A DNA stretch of 37,331 bases from Desulfofustis glycolicus DSM 9705 (GCF_900130015.1 NZ_FQXS01000038.1:1-37331); one strand, 5' to 3'. Counted from the stretch's first letter, positions 8,415 to 16,581 are shown. Notes: a model not told the origin generated them from the letters alone. A program made the numbers and translations.

Positions 8415-8629
8415 TGCAGCGTTTTCCTGAGCTCATAGAGAAATATGCGGGCTGGCGTTGTGAACGGTGCAATGAGGTCCTGGTACCCGGTCCGGTTCGA
8501 TTGGAGTATCTGAATGTAACCTTTGACGTTGAGCTACCGGTGTGCCCTAAATGTGCTCAGACCTTGATTCCGGAAGAGCTGGCAACCGGCAAGATGCTAG
8601 AGGTGGAGCGTATCTTGGAGGATAAATGA
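8414..8629 (+). CDS. small two-CxxC redox/zinc protein (DVU_1557-like)
   Basis: A 71-aa protein with two CxxC pairs, WRCERCNEVL and PVCPKCAQTL, spaced about 27 residues apart, the layout of a zinc ribbon or small rubredoxin-like site. There is no signal peptide. The start at 8414 is chosen because ATG overlaps the previous stop by one base and the body of the protein begins there; longer in-frame starts run inside the upstream gene. It overlaps the next gene by four bases (ATGA). Tight coupling on both sides suggests it works with the fusion oxidoreductase. I recall a Desulfovibrio family of this type in the same gene order, but function is not known to me. Confidence 0.8.
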   Translation: MQRFPELIEKYAGWRCERCNEVLVPGPVRLEYLNVTFDVELPVCPKCAQTLIPEELATGKMLEVERILEDK

Positions 8630-9333
8630 GCCTGGCGGTGCAAAAAAGCCCGGCTTATGAGCTACCGGAGTTAAGAGACGCCCTGGAGGCGGCATTGCGG
8701 CCCGGGGGGCTACTTTTGACCGAACGGGCGTTGGGTCAGTGCGATTTGGAGCCTGACTCCAGGATTCTGGATGTAGGCTGTGGACCAGGAAAAACAGTCG
8801 GTCATTTGACCCGGCGGGGATTTCGCGCTGTCGGCGTGGATCGTTCGCACTATCTGCTTGGAAATCCGGTCTCAGAAGCGAAATCCCTCCTGATCAACGG
8901 TAGGGTAGAGGAATTGCCTTTCACTTCATGTCAATTCCGGGCTGTGTTCTGTGAATGCGTGCTCAGTCTCGTACAAGACTGTAATCATGCCTTGAGTGAA
9001 ATAGTGCGGGTCCTCGAGCCCGAAGGAATCCTGGTTTGGTCAGACGTATACCGGCGTGACCGATTACCAGAAGTAGAGGCTTACCAAAGAGGCTGTTTGA
9101 TCAACTGTTTTCAAGGGGCTCTTTCTCTGCCGCGGATATTTGAGATGCTACAGTACAGAAAATGTGAGGTGGTGCAATCCGAGACGCATGACCATCTGTT
9201 GAAGGAGACTGCTGCTCGGCTGGTGTTTGCCGGTCTTGATCCTGGGGATCATTTGCCATGTCGCAGTGGTTATCAATCGGCAAAAAGGAAAAACCAGTTT
9301 GGCTACGTTCTGGTCATTGCCAGAAAAAAGTGA
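8626..9333 (+). CDS. trsM: class I SAM-dependent methyltransferase (TrsM / DVU_1556-type)
   Basis: The 235-aa protein shows the class I methyltransferase core: motif I ILDVGCGPGKTVGHL (residues ~49-63), an acidic loop VGVDRS, and motif post-I/II VEELPFTSCQFRAVFCECVL, then IVRVLEPEGILVWSDVYR as motif III. The C-terminal third is Cys-containing and ends QFGYVLVIARKK. The acceptor molecule is unknown. Its position between a small redox protein and a C-GCAxxG-C-C-like protein, ahead of a radical SAM protein, points to a joint modification or small-molecule pathway rather than rRNA or ubiquinone methylation. The start ATG overlaps the preceding stop by four bases. The symbol is used from memory of a Desulfovibrio family name and should be treated as tentative. 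Confidence 0.8.
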   Translation: MSLAVQKSPAYELPELRDALEAALRPGGLLLTERALGQCDLEPDSRILDVGCGPGKTVGHLTRRGFRAVGVDRSHYLLGNPVSEAKSLLINGRVEELPFTSCQFRAVFCECVLSLVQDCNHALSEIVRVLEPEGILVWSDVYRRDRLPEVEAYQRGCLINCFQGALSLPRIFEMLQYRKCEVVQSETHDHLLKETAARLVFAGLDPGDHLPCRSGYQSAKRKNQFGYVLVIARKK

Positions 9334-9343
9334 ATGAGTGAAC

Positions 9344-9796
9344 ATGAATAGCGACGTGTCTATGGACCTGTTGCGGCTGGCAGGAGCAGGATTCAACTGC
9401 AGCCAGATCCTGATCAAATTGGGCCTTGAGCTGCAGCACCGAGATAACTCTGATCTGGTGAGGGCGGTTACCGGACTTGGCCATGGTATGGGATTCTGTG
9501 GCGAAACCTGCGGAGCACTCACTGGCGGAATCTGTCTTATCTCCCTGTATGCCGGCAAGGGTACGGCTGAGGAGCAGCCCCACCATCGTTTTGAGCTCAT
9601 GATAGCCGAGTTGGTGGAATGGTTCCGGGACACTGTCTGCGCCGGCTATGGCGGAATTCGCTGCGCCGACATCCTCAGCGATACTCAAGGGAAAACCGAC
9701 ACAGGCCGGTGTGGCGACCTGGTCCAAAAGGTTTATGCCAAGGTTATGGAGATTTTAACTGCCAGTGATATCGATCCCAGCCTGGCCAAGGACTAG
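9344..9796 (+). CDS. C-GCAxxG-C-C family-like protein (DVU_1555-type)
   Basis: About 150 aa. The pattern FNCSQ...GLGHGMGFCGETCGALTGG...CAGYGGIRCADIL matches the C_GCAxxG_C_C family (conserved Cys residues around a small Gly-rich motif), where the Cys cluster is thought to bind an iron-sulfur or other metal centre. Four or five conserved-type Cys are present, so the site looks intact. Start choice is uncertain: ATG 9344, GTG 9338 and ATG 9362 are all possible and none has a strong ribosome site. The gene begins ten bases after trsM and ends nine bases before the radical SAM gene, so it is part of the same operon. Function is unknown; a redox or cluster-carrying role within the cluster is inference. 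Confidence 0.8.
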   Translation: MNSDVSMDLLRLAGAGFNCSQILIKLGLELQHRDNSDLVRAVTGLGHGMGFCGETCGALTGGICLISLYAGKGTAEEQPHHRFELMIAELVEWFRDTVCAGYGGIRCADILSDTQGKTDTGRCGDLVQKVYAKVMEILTASDIDPSLAKD

Positions 9797-9805
9797 AGAA
9801 TTTTA

Positions 9806-11176
9806 GTGAATTCCTCGATTCCGTTGGAAGGTATAGACTACGGCCACGGTGCGGGGCACGGTACCGAGAGCGTCTGCCCGGTATGCCTTCGAACCATTCC
9901 GGCACGACGAGTTCGGCTGGGCAGCCAGGTTCTGTTGGACAAAGAGTGTCCTGAGCATGGCCGCTTCCGTACCCCGGTGTGGCGAGGGAACCCATCCTTG
10001 GGCGACTGGGTCCGGCCCAAGATCCCGGCCCGTCCTCGCCAGCCATTTTTGGCCACAGAACGTGGTTGTCCCAATGATTGTGGATTGTGCGAGCGACACG
10101 GCCAGCATACCTGCACCGTTCTGGTGGAGGTTACCTCCAGGTGCGATTTGAGTTGTCCGGTTTGTTTTGCAGCTTCAGGTGGGAAAGGCAAAGATCCGGA
10201 ACTGCGCGTTGTGGCAGCCATGATGGACCGGGCTCTCCAGCTTGCCGGACCGTGCAATCTGCAAATTTCAGGTGGCGAGCCTACGGTGCGAGATGACCTG
10301 CCGGCCATCGTGGCCCTGGCCAGAGAGCGTGGTTTCGGCCTGATCCAAATCAATACCAACGGGCTGCGTCTGGCCAAAGACAAGGCTTTTGGTGAATCCT
10401 TGGTAAGGTCTGGATTACAATCGGTATTTCTTCAATTTGATGGAGTTAGTGACGAGGTCTATCTGAATCTTCGAGGACGATCCCTCTGGGATTTGAAGCA
10501 ACGTGCTGTTGAGCGGTGCGTCTCGCTGGGTATCGGACTGGTCCTGGTACCTACCCTCAAGCCAGGAATCAACGATCACCAGATAGGTGACATCCTGCAT
10601 TTTGCTTTGGAGCAGGGGACCCTGGTGCGCGGTGTTCATTACCAACCCATCAGCTACTTCGGGCGGTATCCTGAAACTCCCTCGGATGAGGAACGCATTA
10701 CCCTTCCTGAGATCATGCGGGCGTTGGAGGACCAGACTAGCGGTCAGGTCCGGGTCTTCGATTTTAGCCCCCCTGCCTGTGAACATGCCATGTGTTCCTT
10801 TCATGCCAACTATCTGAGAGAAGATGGGAAGCTGAAATTGCTGACCGACCGGGAACGTTGCTGTACTGGATCGGAGCCGCTCCAGGCCAGTCATGGTGCG
10901 GAACTGTCTAAGGCCTTCACGGCACGAATATGGGCCGCTCCGCCAGTGAGTGATCGTGACTGTGCTCCAGGCGGGCTGGACGAATTCATTGCCCGTAGTC
11001 GTCGTGATAGCTTTACTATTTCGGCCATGGCCTTTCAGGACGCATGGACTCTGGATCTTGAGCGACTGCAGGGATGTTGTATCCACTGCCTGTCCCCGGA
11101 TGGCCGCCTGGTTCCGTTCTGCGCCTGGAATCTGACCGCTGTTGACGGACGGTCACTACACCGTGGGCAAAGTTGA
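9806..11176 (+). CDS. trsS: radical SAM protein, TrsS type (Cys form)
   Basis: A 456-aa protein with radical SAM cluster motif CDLSCPVCF (CxxxCxxC) followed by QISGGEPTVRDDLPAI, the SAM-binding GGE. The N-terminus has extra Cys pairs (SVCPVCLRTI; KECPEHGRF; ERGCPNDCGLCERHGQHTC). The C-terminus ends in AFQDAWTLDLERLQGCCIHC then GRLVPFCAWN. That tail is typical of the COG1964/tetraether-lipid-synthase-like radical SAM group, so a second iron-sulfur site is likely. I recall that this subfamily is often a selenoprotein; here the frame is uninterrupted by UGA, so it is the all-cysteine version. Start is GTG 9806. Its stop overlaps the CoA ligase start (TGATG). The substrate is unknown. Confidence 0.88.
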   Translation: MNSSIPLEGIDYGHGAGHGTESVCPVCLRTIPARRVRLGSQVLLDKECPEHGRFRTPVWRGNPSLGDWVRPKIPARPRQPFLATERGCPNDCGLCERHGQHTCTVLVEVTSRCDLSCPVCFAASGGKGKDPELRVVAAMMDRALQLAGPCNLQISGGEPTVRDDLPAIVALARERGFGLIQINTNGLRLAKDKAFGESLVRSGLQSVFLQFDGVSDEVYLNLRGRSLWDLKQRAVERCVSLGIGLVLVPTLKPGINDHQIGDILHFALEQGTLVRGVHYQPISYFGRYPETPSDEERITLPEIMRALEDQTSGQVRVFDFSPPACEHAMCSFHANYLREDGKLKLLTDRERCCTGSEPLQASHGAELSKAFTARIWAAPPVSDRDCAPGGLDEFIARSRRDSFTISAMAFQDAWTLDLERLQGCCIHCLSPDGRLVPFCAWNLTAVDGRSLHRGQS

Positions 11177-12483
11177 TGGTAATCACCCCCCTGGAGGCAT
11201 GGATTAAAGACGCCATTGGCGCTTCCCCCGCTCCGGCGGTTGTGTGGAAGTATCAGCGCGCTCTGTTGTGCAAGACGCTGGCCTGGGCCAAAGAGAACAG
11301 CATCTTTTATGCCAACCGGCTTCGAGATATTGATCCATGGTCTATCCATACGCCAATGGACCTTGCCCGTATCCCAACCACGACACCCGAGGAGTTGCGC
11401 GGCCGGGATCATGAGTTTCTGTGCCTTTCTCAGGGCGACATCGCCAGGGTGGTGACTCTTGCCAGTTCTGGCACTACGGGAGAGTCAAAACGGGTCCATT
11501 TTTCGGCTGAAGATCTGAATCGTACCGTGGACTTTTTTCATCGCGGCATGTCCACTTTCACCATACCCGGAAATAGGGTTTTGATCTTTATGCCCGGGGA
11601 ACGACCGGGCAGTGTAGGTGATTTACTATGCACAGGTCTTGAGAAATTGGGTGCCAACGGTGTGGTGCATGGACCCGTCTTGGACCCGGACGCCGCCCTC
11701 CAGCACATGCACGATTTGAGTCCCCAGGTGATTGTTGGAATTCCGGTTCATGTTCTGGCCTTGGCTAGCAGAGACCGGTCAGCGGGAGGGAGCGTGCATA
11801 GTGTGCTGCTGTGCTCGGACAATGTGCCCCGTTCTCTGGTTGCGACCGTGGAGAAGGCCTGGTCTTGCCGTGTTTTTACCCACTGGGGCATGTCCGAAAC
11901 CGGTTTGGGCGGAGGTGTCGAATGTGAAGCACGGGAGGGCTACCATCTGCGTGAGACGGATTTGTATCTCGAAACGATTGATCCGGCAACTGGAGCACAG
12001 TTGCCAAGCGGCAGGGAAGGGGAGGTGGTGGTGACAACCTTGACCCGTCGTGGCATGCCACTGATTCGCTATCGTAGCGGAGATCTGGCCGCGCTGTTGA
12101 CCTTCCCCTGTCCCTGTGGCAGCCAGTTGCGCCGTCTCAGCAGAATCAGGAAGCGGGTCGGTGAGCAGGTCGAGCTGCCCTCTGGAAAGGTCTTCTATCT
12201 GGCCGAATTGGATGAAGTACTTTTCAGTGTACCGTGTCTGGAGGATTATGGTGCTCGATTGCTGCCAACAACGCCAAAGTTTGTCTTGGAGGTTAAGGTT
12301 CGTTCGTCCCCCGGTACCGGAGCATGGTTCTTGGGAGAGGCTTGCTTGGCTATTGAAAAGTTTTTTTCGGATTCGGATATCCCTTCAAATGAGCTGACCT
12401 TGAATCTCACCCTGGATAATAGTGGGGTCATGGCGGGGATGGCTAAACGCCGAATCATCGGATTGAGAGGGCTTGATGCGTGA
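11176..12483 (+). CDS. AMP-dependent CoA ligase, PaaK-like (DVU_1553-type)
   Basis: The 435-aa product has the adenylate-forming core: the P-loop LASSGTTGESKRV, HWGMSETGLGGG, and YRSGDLA for ribose/ATP contact, with a C-terminal Lys region GMAKRR. Length and spacing match phenylacetate-CoA ligase (PaaK)-type enzymes rather than the longer acyl-CoA synthetases. A PCPCGSQL segment adds a small Cys pair. It would activate a carboxylate to an acyl-AMP and then acyl-CoA. Because mop makes carboxylates from aldehydes, acting on Mop's product is an attractive inference, but the acid is unknown and transfer to a protein or other acceptor is possible. ATG 11176 overlaps the previous stop; a TTG three bases earlier is less likely. 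It overlaps xdhC by eight bases. Confidence 0.87.
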   Translation: MVITPLEAWIKDAIGASPAPAVVWKYQRALLCKTLAWAKENSIFYANRLRDIDPWSIHTPMDLARIPTTTPEELRGRDHEFLCLSQGDIARVVTLASSGTTGESKRVHFSAEDLNRTVDFFHRGMSTFTIPGNRVLIFMPGERPGSVGDLLCTGLEKLGANGVVHGPVLDPDAALQHMHDLSPQVIVGIPVHVLALASRDRSAGGSVHSVLLCSDNVPRSLVATVEKAWSCRVFTHWGMSETGLGGGVECEAREGYHLRETDLYLETIDPATGAQLPSGREGEVVVTTLTRRGMPLIRYRSGDLAALLTFPCPCGSQLRRLSRIRKRVGEQVELPSGKVFYLAELDEVLFSVPCLEDYGARLLPTTPKFVLEVKVRSSPGTGAWFLGEACLAIEKFFSDSDIPSNELTLNLTLDNSGVMAGMAKRRIIGLRGLDA

Positions 12484-13528
12484 TTTACTCAAACAACTGG
12501 TGAAGCAGGTGCAAGGGGGCAGAGAACTTGTCTTGGCCTCCATTATTTCCCACTCCGGCTCTACACCTCGCTCGTCGGGAAGCCTGATGTTGGTATTTCC
12601 GGACGATTCGATCCAGGGGTCCGTAGGTGGTGGGCTGCTGGAGGCCAAGGTGCAAGAGATGGCGAAGGAGCTGTTCCAGTCCGGTGGGTTGCGACTGGTC
12701 GATTTTATTCTGACCGGGGACGAGGCTGCACGGGATGGTATGCTGTGCGGTGGCCAGGTTAGGATTAGGCTCGAGCATGTGCCGTCAGAACCTGAATCCG
12801 TGGAACATTTTGATCGACTGGCCGACATTATCGGAAGGGGACGGAATGCCGTCCTTGTAAGCCAGGTGGAAGGTTCGGCTGAGCGTCTTGAGCTGGCCGG
12901 ACGATGGGTATTGGACAGGCAGGGGGGTGCTGGTGACACGCACCCTGAGCCGCTGGTTGATTTGATGCAGCAACAGAGTTTCCAAGACTTGGAAACCGGG
13001 ATCATCAAAATCGAAAAAGGGCGGTTTCTGGTGGAGCCCTTCATGGCTGAAACTGAGGTTATTATCGTGGGTGCCGGCCACGTAGGGCAGGCGACAGCCC
13101 GACTAACCGCGATGGTAGGATTTCGCACCGTGGTTCTGGACGACCGAGCCGATTTTGCCAGCAAGGAGCGGTTTCCCGAGGCTGATCAGGTCGAAGTCCT
13201 GGAGTCGTTCCAAAACTGTTTCACGCGAGTTCGACCAGGTCGGAGAAGCTTCCTGGTCATCATGACCAGGGGCCATTTGCATGATCGGGGCGTACTGGCC
13301 CAAGCCCTGTCCACGGAGGCCGGCTACATCGGCATGATCGGTAGCGCCAGGAAGCGAACAGCTATCTATGAGGCCCTGCTTGACGATGGGGTGAGCGAGG
13401 CGGCCCTGGCCCGGGTGCATAGTCCCATCGGTTTGTCCATCAAGGCGGAAACTCCGGCTGAGATCGCAGTGAGTATTGTGGCCGAAATGATTCAGAAGCG
13501 GGCGGAACTCCTGGACAATGCTGTCTGA
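12476..13528 (+). CDS. xdhC: XdhC/CoxI-family molybdenum hydroxylase maturation factor
   Basis: About 350 aa with both XdhC domains: the N-terminal XdhC/CoxI part (ASIISHSGSTPRSSGSLM, QGSVGGGLLEAKV, residues ~20-60) and the C-terminal Rossmann domain (EVIIVGAGHVGQATARLTA and FRTVVLDDRADFAS, residues ~195-235). XdhC proteins bind molybdenum cofactor, help its sulfuration and deliver it to xanthine-oxidase-family enzymes. Mop is the only such enzyme in the window, so it is the likely client. A GAGAGG element lies just before ATG 12476; a TTG at 12473 is an alternative. The gene overlaps its neighbours at both ends (8 and 11 bases), which indicates translational coupling. Confidence 0.93.
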   Translation: MRDLLKQLVKQVQGGRELVLASIISHSGSTPRSSGSLMLVFPDDSIQGSVGGGLLEAKVQEMAKELFQSGGLRLVDFILTGDEAARDGMLCGGQVRIRLEHVPSEPESVEHFDRLADIIGRGRNAVLVSQVEGSAERLELAGRWVLDRQGGAGDTHPEPLVDLMQQQSFQDLETGIIKIEKGRFLVEPFMAETEVIIVGAGHVGQATARLTAMVGFRTVVLDDRADFASKERFPEADQVEVLESFQNCFTRVRPGRRSFLVIMTRGHLHDRGVLAQALSTEAGYIGMIGSARKRTAIYEALLDDGVSEAALARVHSPIGLSIKAETPAEIAVSIVAEMIQKRAELLDNAV

Positions 13529-14663
13529 TTTGGCTGCAATAGTGCTGGCGGCGGGGTCGTCCAGCCGCATGAGCTGCTTCAAACCGTTGGCCCCGCTAGG
13601 CGATTCCACGGTCTTGGAGCAGGTGCTGAATACCCTTCGTTCAGCCGGGGTGGGGCAGGTGCTGGTCGTTTCAGGGCACCGCTCGGAGGATCTTGCACCT
13701 GTCGTGGCTTCGGCCGGGGGCCGTCTTGTGTTCAACTCGCACCACCTGGATGGTATGTTCACCTCGGTCCAGGCAGGGGTGAATGCTTTGGATCAAAAGT
13801 GTCCCGGCTTTTTTCTGTTGCCGGCGGACATCCCCTTGATCAGAGTTTCGACTCTTCGCCGCATGAGCAGAGAATTTACCCGAGAAAATATCGATTTGGT
13901 ACATCCCGTTTTTCTGGGACGTCGCGGTCATCCCCCCATTATCTCCCTAAGACTTCTCCCATGGATCATGCAATCGGATGGCCGCGGCGGTTTGCGGCAT
14001 GTGTTGGGGCGATTTGAGCAGGCCCGTCCCGATTCGGTGATGCCGCTGCCGGTGGCGGATTCGGGCATAATTCGGGACATGGATACGGAGGAGGACTATC
14101 GAAAGGTTTACCAACGATTTGCCGCCAGAGGGCTGCCCAATGCGGAAGAGTGCCAGGCTTTGTTGGATCTTGCGGACACACCCGAGAGGGTCAGGTGGCA
14201 CGGCCGAGCCGTGGCGAGGGTGGCCGTGGCGCTGGGATTGGCCGTGAATCAAGGCATAGCTCCGGGCGATATTCTTGATCTTGAGCGTATAGAGCGAGCT
14301 GCCCTATTGCATGATCTGGCCAAGGGGCTTCCAATGCATGAACAGAAAGGCGGACACATGCTTGAGGAGGCTGGATTTACTGACATCGCCGGCATTGTGG
14401 CCAGCCACAGGGATCTGGATCCCGAGCCGGGGTCTTCGATAAGTGAGCGGGAGGTGGTCTTTCTAGCGGACAAGATGGTGATCGGCACTGAACTTGTGCC
14501 CTTGGAAAAGCGATACAATCTGACCTCGGAGCGCTACGGCGCTGACCCGGAAGCACGGAAAGCTATTGCCGAACGCAGACAGCGAGCCTACAAGGTGGCG
14601 GCCAGGGTGGAAGCGGCTATGGGACGGACTCTGGCGGATGTGGCGGCCAAGGTATCGGAGTGA
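13518..14663 (+). CDS. MobA/MocA-like nucleotidyltransferase fused to HD domain (DVU_1551-type)
   Basis: A 381-aa two-domain protein. Residues 1-~195 are a MobA-like NTP transferase: IVLAAGSSSRM with a following K (CFKPLAPLG), LLPADIPLI for metal binding, and IIRDMDTEEDY. Residues ~235-375 are an HD-type domain (AALLHDLAKG, HMLEEAGF, VASHRD, VVFLADKMV). MocA-type transferases attach CMP to molybdopterin to make the dinucleotide used by Mop-type enzymes, so a CTP:molybdopterin cytidylyltransferase role fits well by context. The HD domain is usually a metal phosphohydrolase and its target here is unknown. The start overlaps xdhC by 11 bases. It is the last gene of the operon. Confidence 0.88.
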   Translation: MLSDLAAIVLAAGSSSRMSCFKPLAPLGDSTVLEQVLNTLRSAGVGQVLVVSGHRSEDLAPVVASAGGRLVFNSHHLDGMFTSVQAGVNALDQKCPGFFLLPADIPLIRVSTLRRMSREFTRENIDLVHPVFLGRRGHPPIISLRLLPWIMQSDGRGGLRHVLGRFEQARPDSVMPLPVADSGIIRDMDTEEDYRKVYQRFAARGLPNAEECQALLDLADTPERVRWHGRAVARVAVALGLAVNQGIAPGDILDLERIERAALLHDLAKGLPMHEQKGGHMLEEAGFTDIAGIVASHRDLDPEPGSSISEREVVFLADKMVIGTELVPLEKRYNLTSERYGADPEARKAIAERRQRAYKVAARVEAAMGRTLADVAAKVSE

Positions 14664-15454
14664 ACATGAGGCAAGGATCTGATTTCCTGGTACGATATGG
14701 AGGGATTACATAGTCTTTGCCACGCTGTTTCGTGGAGTGTGCAAAAAGTATTTTGTCCAGAGAGCCAAGAGGGTATTGATTCATCTCAAAGTAGGTAAGG
14801 ATGGCCTAATAATATTTCGTAACACAAACAGCTGTCATCCGAAAGCCTATCACACAATAGGTTTATTTCTGATGGTGTTTCCCTTCGCCATAAGTATAAT
14901 TAATTAAATCCTCCTCTGACTAACACTTACACCCCGTGGAACACTTTGAATTTTCGTTCAACCTCAGATCGAAAGTGACAGAGAACCGCGGGTTGAGAGA
15001 GGTATTGAGCCACGAGAAACGATCCGCGATCTGTGCAGCGGGCGAACGTCTGCAAAGTAATTCGAAGCGGACGCGCGTTGTCTTGATCTGATCTTGCAGA
15101 CTGGCTAGAAAAAATGGAAGAAGACTGCCATATCAACCTCCATTTCTAGCGAGGGGGAGGAACTGAATCCCTTTCAGTTCCTCTCCGATATCGTGCCGAC
15201 CGGGTATCTCTTCCATAGTGCTGTTTCCCCCCTTTCGTCCATCGTTGTCCCTGTCGTATCTCTCAGACCCTCGTCCGACTCGAAACAAATGGTTATTGCG
15301 TGCCGGGCACAAAGCTGACAGAATAGTTGAAAATCGGAGTGTTGCTATGACGGTGATCCGTATTTGACGAACCCGATCGTTTGAGGGGTACGGGTAGTAC
15401 CGGCGCGAACGGGTATTTCTTGAACCAATAAAGAGCAGGTAGGATGAGGCTGAC
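14664..15454. other. long non-coding gap after the mop cluster
   Basis: About 790 bases with no convincing gene. A short plus-strand frame (14937-15090) reads VEHFEFSFNLRSKV and a 69-codon frame lies on the minus strand over the same bases; neither has a recognisable family. A TATAAT hexamer occurs near 14894 without a clear -35 partner. No clear intrinsic terminator with a T tract was found directly after the last cluster gene. The stretch probably marks the boundary of the inserted or rearranged cluster. Confidence 0.45.
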
Positions 15455-15907
15455 ATGAAAATCAAAATCTCGAAAAATGAATATCGCCTGATGCTCGATG
15501 TATTTGCAATAGCCGAGTGGGTCATGAACTCATTCAAGGTGGGCAAAGACTCGGAGACGAAGCCTTACAACAAACTGGAACAGAAGATCATGTCTTATGC
15601 CGAGGATTTCGGCTGTGGGAATCTGGTCTCCTATGACAGCAAGCTGGAAGAATTTTTTCCAACAAGAGAGTTCGAAGAAATGGGGACGTACAGCAAATTC
15701 ATCGAACAGTTTGAAGACGACGTCTTTTGGGAAGAACTGGGGCAACGACTGGCCTTGCGTGATCTTATCAATGATCAGGGACTGGAGGCGGTACGCAGCA
15801 TGGACCCGGTTTCTCGGTTGCAGGCTCAGGACGAAATTGCCGATCGCTACCATCAGGAGTTTTACGACAACGGCATCGAAAACCTGTTTTTATCACCAAA
15901 CAATTGA
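15455..15907 (+). CDS. hypothetical protein, 150 aa
   Basis: Not recognised. The product is acidic and soluble with helical character and no signal peptide or membrane segment. The N-terminal part reads KISKNEYRLMLDVFAIAEWV and later segments include EFFPTREFEEMG and DEIADRYHQEFY. A modest ribosome site (GATGAGG) precedes ATG 15455. Composition matches the surrounding chromosome better than the AT-rich gene at 552-1226, so it is likely a native gene. It is flanked by a long gap on the left and ends 32 bases before the convergent PAS gene. I cannot suggest a function. Confidence 0.7.
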   Translation: MKIKISKNEYRLMLDVFAIAEWVMNSFKVGKDSETKPYNKLEQKIMSYAEDFGCGNLVSYDSKLEEFFPTREFEEMGTYSKFIEQFEDDVFWEELGQRLALRDLINDQGLEAVRSMDPVSRLQAQDEIADRYHQEFYDNGIENLFLSPNN

Positions 15908-15939
15908 TCGCGAGGAGACCAAGGGGCCGCCCTGCCGGC

Positions 15940-16581
15940 TCAGTCGTTAAACGTGAATTCCGGATAGTGTTTCTTCAGGCATTCAGGACAGATGCCATGG
16001 CTCAAATCGGCTTCTGAGTGCTCTTTGATATAGGTTTCCAATTGATTCCAGTAGCCATTATCGTCTCGGATTTTTTTGCAGTGGGAACAGATCGGCAGGA
16101 TGCCGCGGAGGGTCTTGATTTCTCCGATGGCATTTTGCAGGCTGGTGATCAGGATTTCTTTTTCTGTTACGGTGTTGCGGAGTTTGGTGATATTGAAGGC
16201 GATCCAGACCACCATTCGCGGCTGTCCGGCAGTAGCGGCGATGGGCGAGATGTGGGCCTCGAACCACTGTTTTCCCGGCGGTCCCGGAAGTTCTTCCGAG
16301 CCTCTGATATCCTGGGCCGACAATTGATAGGTGAAGGTGTGCACCTTGTTTGCCGCTATCGCCTTTTCGATCTCGGCGATAAAGCGGTCGGCAAGGTACG
16401 GGTCGATCACATCGTGGATGCGTTTGCCGAGCAGGTGCTCCCCCCGGTGATACTTCTGCTGATCGGCGCCGCCGAAAATATGGACATAGCGTCCTTCTTC
16501 ATCGAAAACGAAAAACGGTTCGGGCAGCGCGGCAAAAATTGCGGCGCTGATGTCGTTTTGAAGAGGGGTATGTTTTGACAC
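15940..16581 (-). CDS. PAS-domain protein with C-terminal Cys module
   Basis: A 213-aa soluble protein. Residues ~10-130 form a PAS fold (ALPEPFFVFDEEGRYVHIFG, then LLGKRIHDVI and a WIAFNITKLRN end typical of PAS-to-helix junctions). A coiled segment follows (TEKEILITSLQNAIGEIKTL). Residues ~155-210 are a familiar module in bacterial signalling proteins: LRGILPICSHCKKIRDD, GYWNQLETYI and HGICPECLKK, with two CxxC pairs that probably bind a metal. There is no histidine kinase or GGDEF domain, so it would be a stand-alone sensor or partner protein. The ligand is unknown. It is convergent with the hypothetical gene at 15455. Confidence 0.85.
   Translation of the reverse strand: MSKHTPLQNDISAAIFAALPEPFFVFDEEGRYVHIFGGADQQKYHRGEHLLGKRIHDVIDPYLADRFIAEIEKAIAANKVHTFTYQLSAQDIRGSEELPGPPGKQWFEAHISPIAATAGQPRMVVWIAFNITKLRNTVTEKEILITSLQNAIGEIKTLRGILPICSHCKKIRDDNGYWNQLETYIKEHSEADLSHGICPECLKKHYPEFTFND

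Noticed and set aside
14937-15090. Possible transposase or gene remnant reading VEHFEFSFNLRSKV
   Set aside because: About 51 codons, no family recognised on either strand.
15133-15546. 137-codon minus-strand frame upstream of the hypothetical at 15455
   Set aside because: It overlaps the start of a better-supported plus gene, is Arg/Ser-rich and has no recognisable motif.
16018-16578. 186-codon plus-strand frame opposite the PAS gene
   Set aside because: The minus strand carries a convincing PAS domain and Cys module; the plus frame is its antisense shadow.
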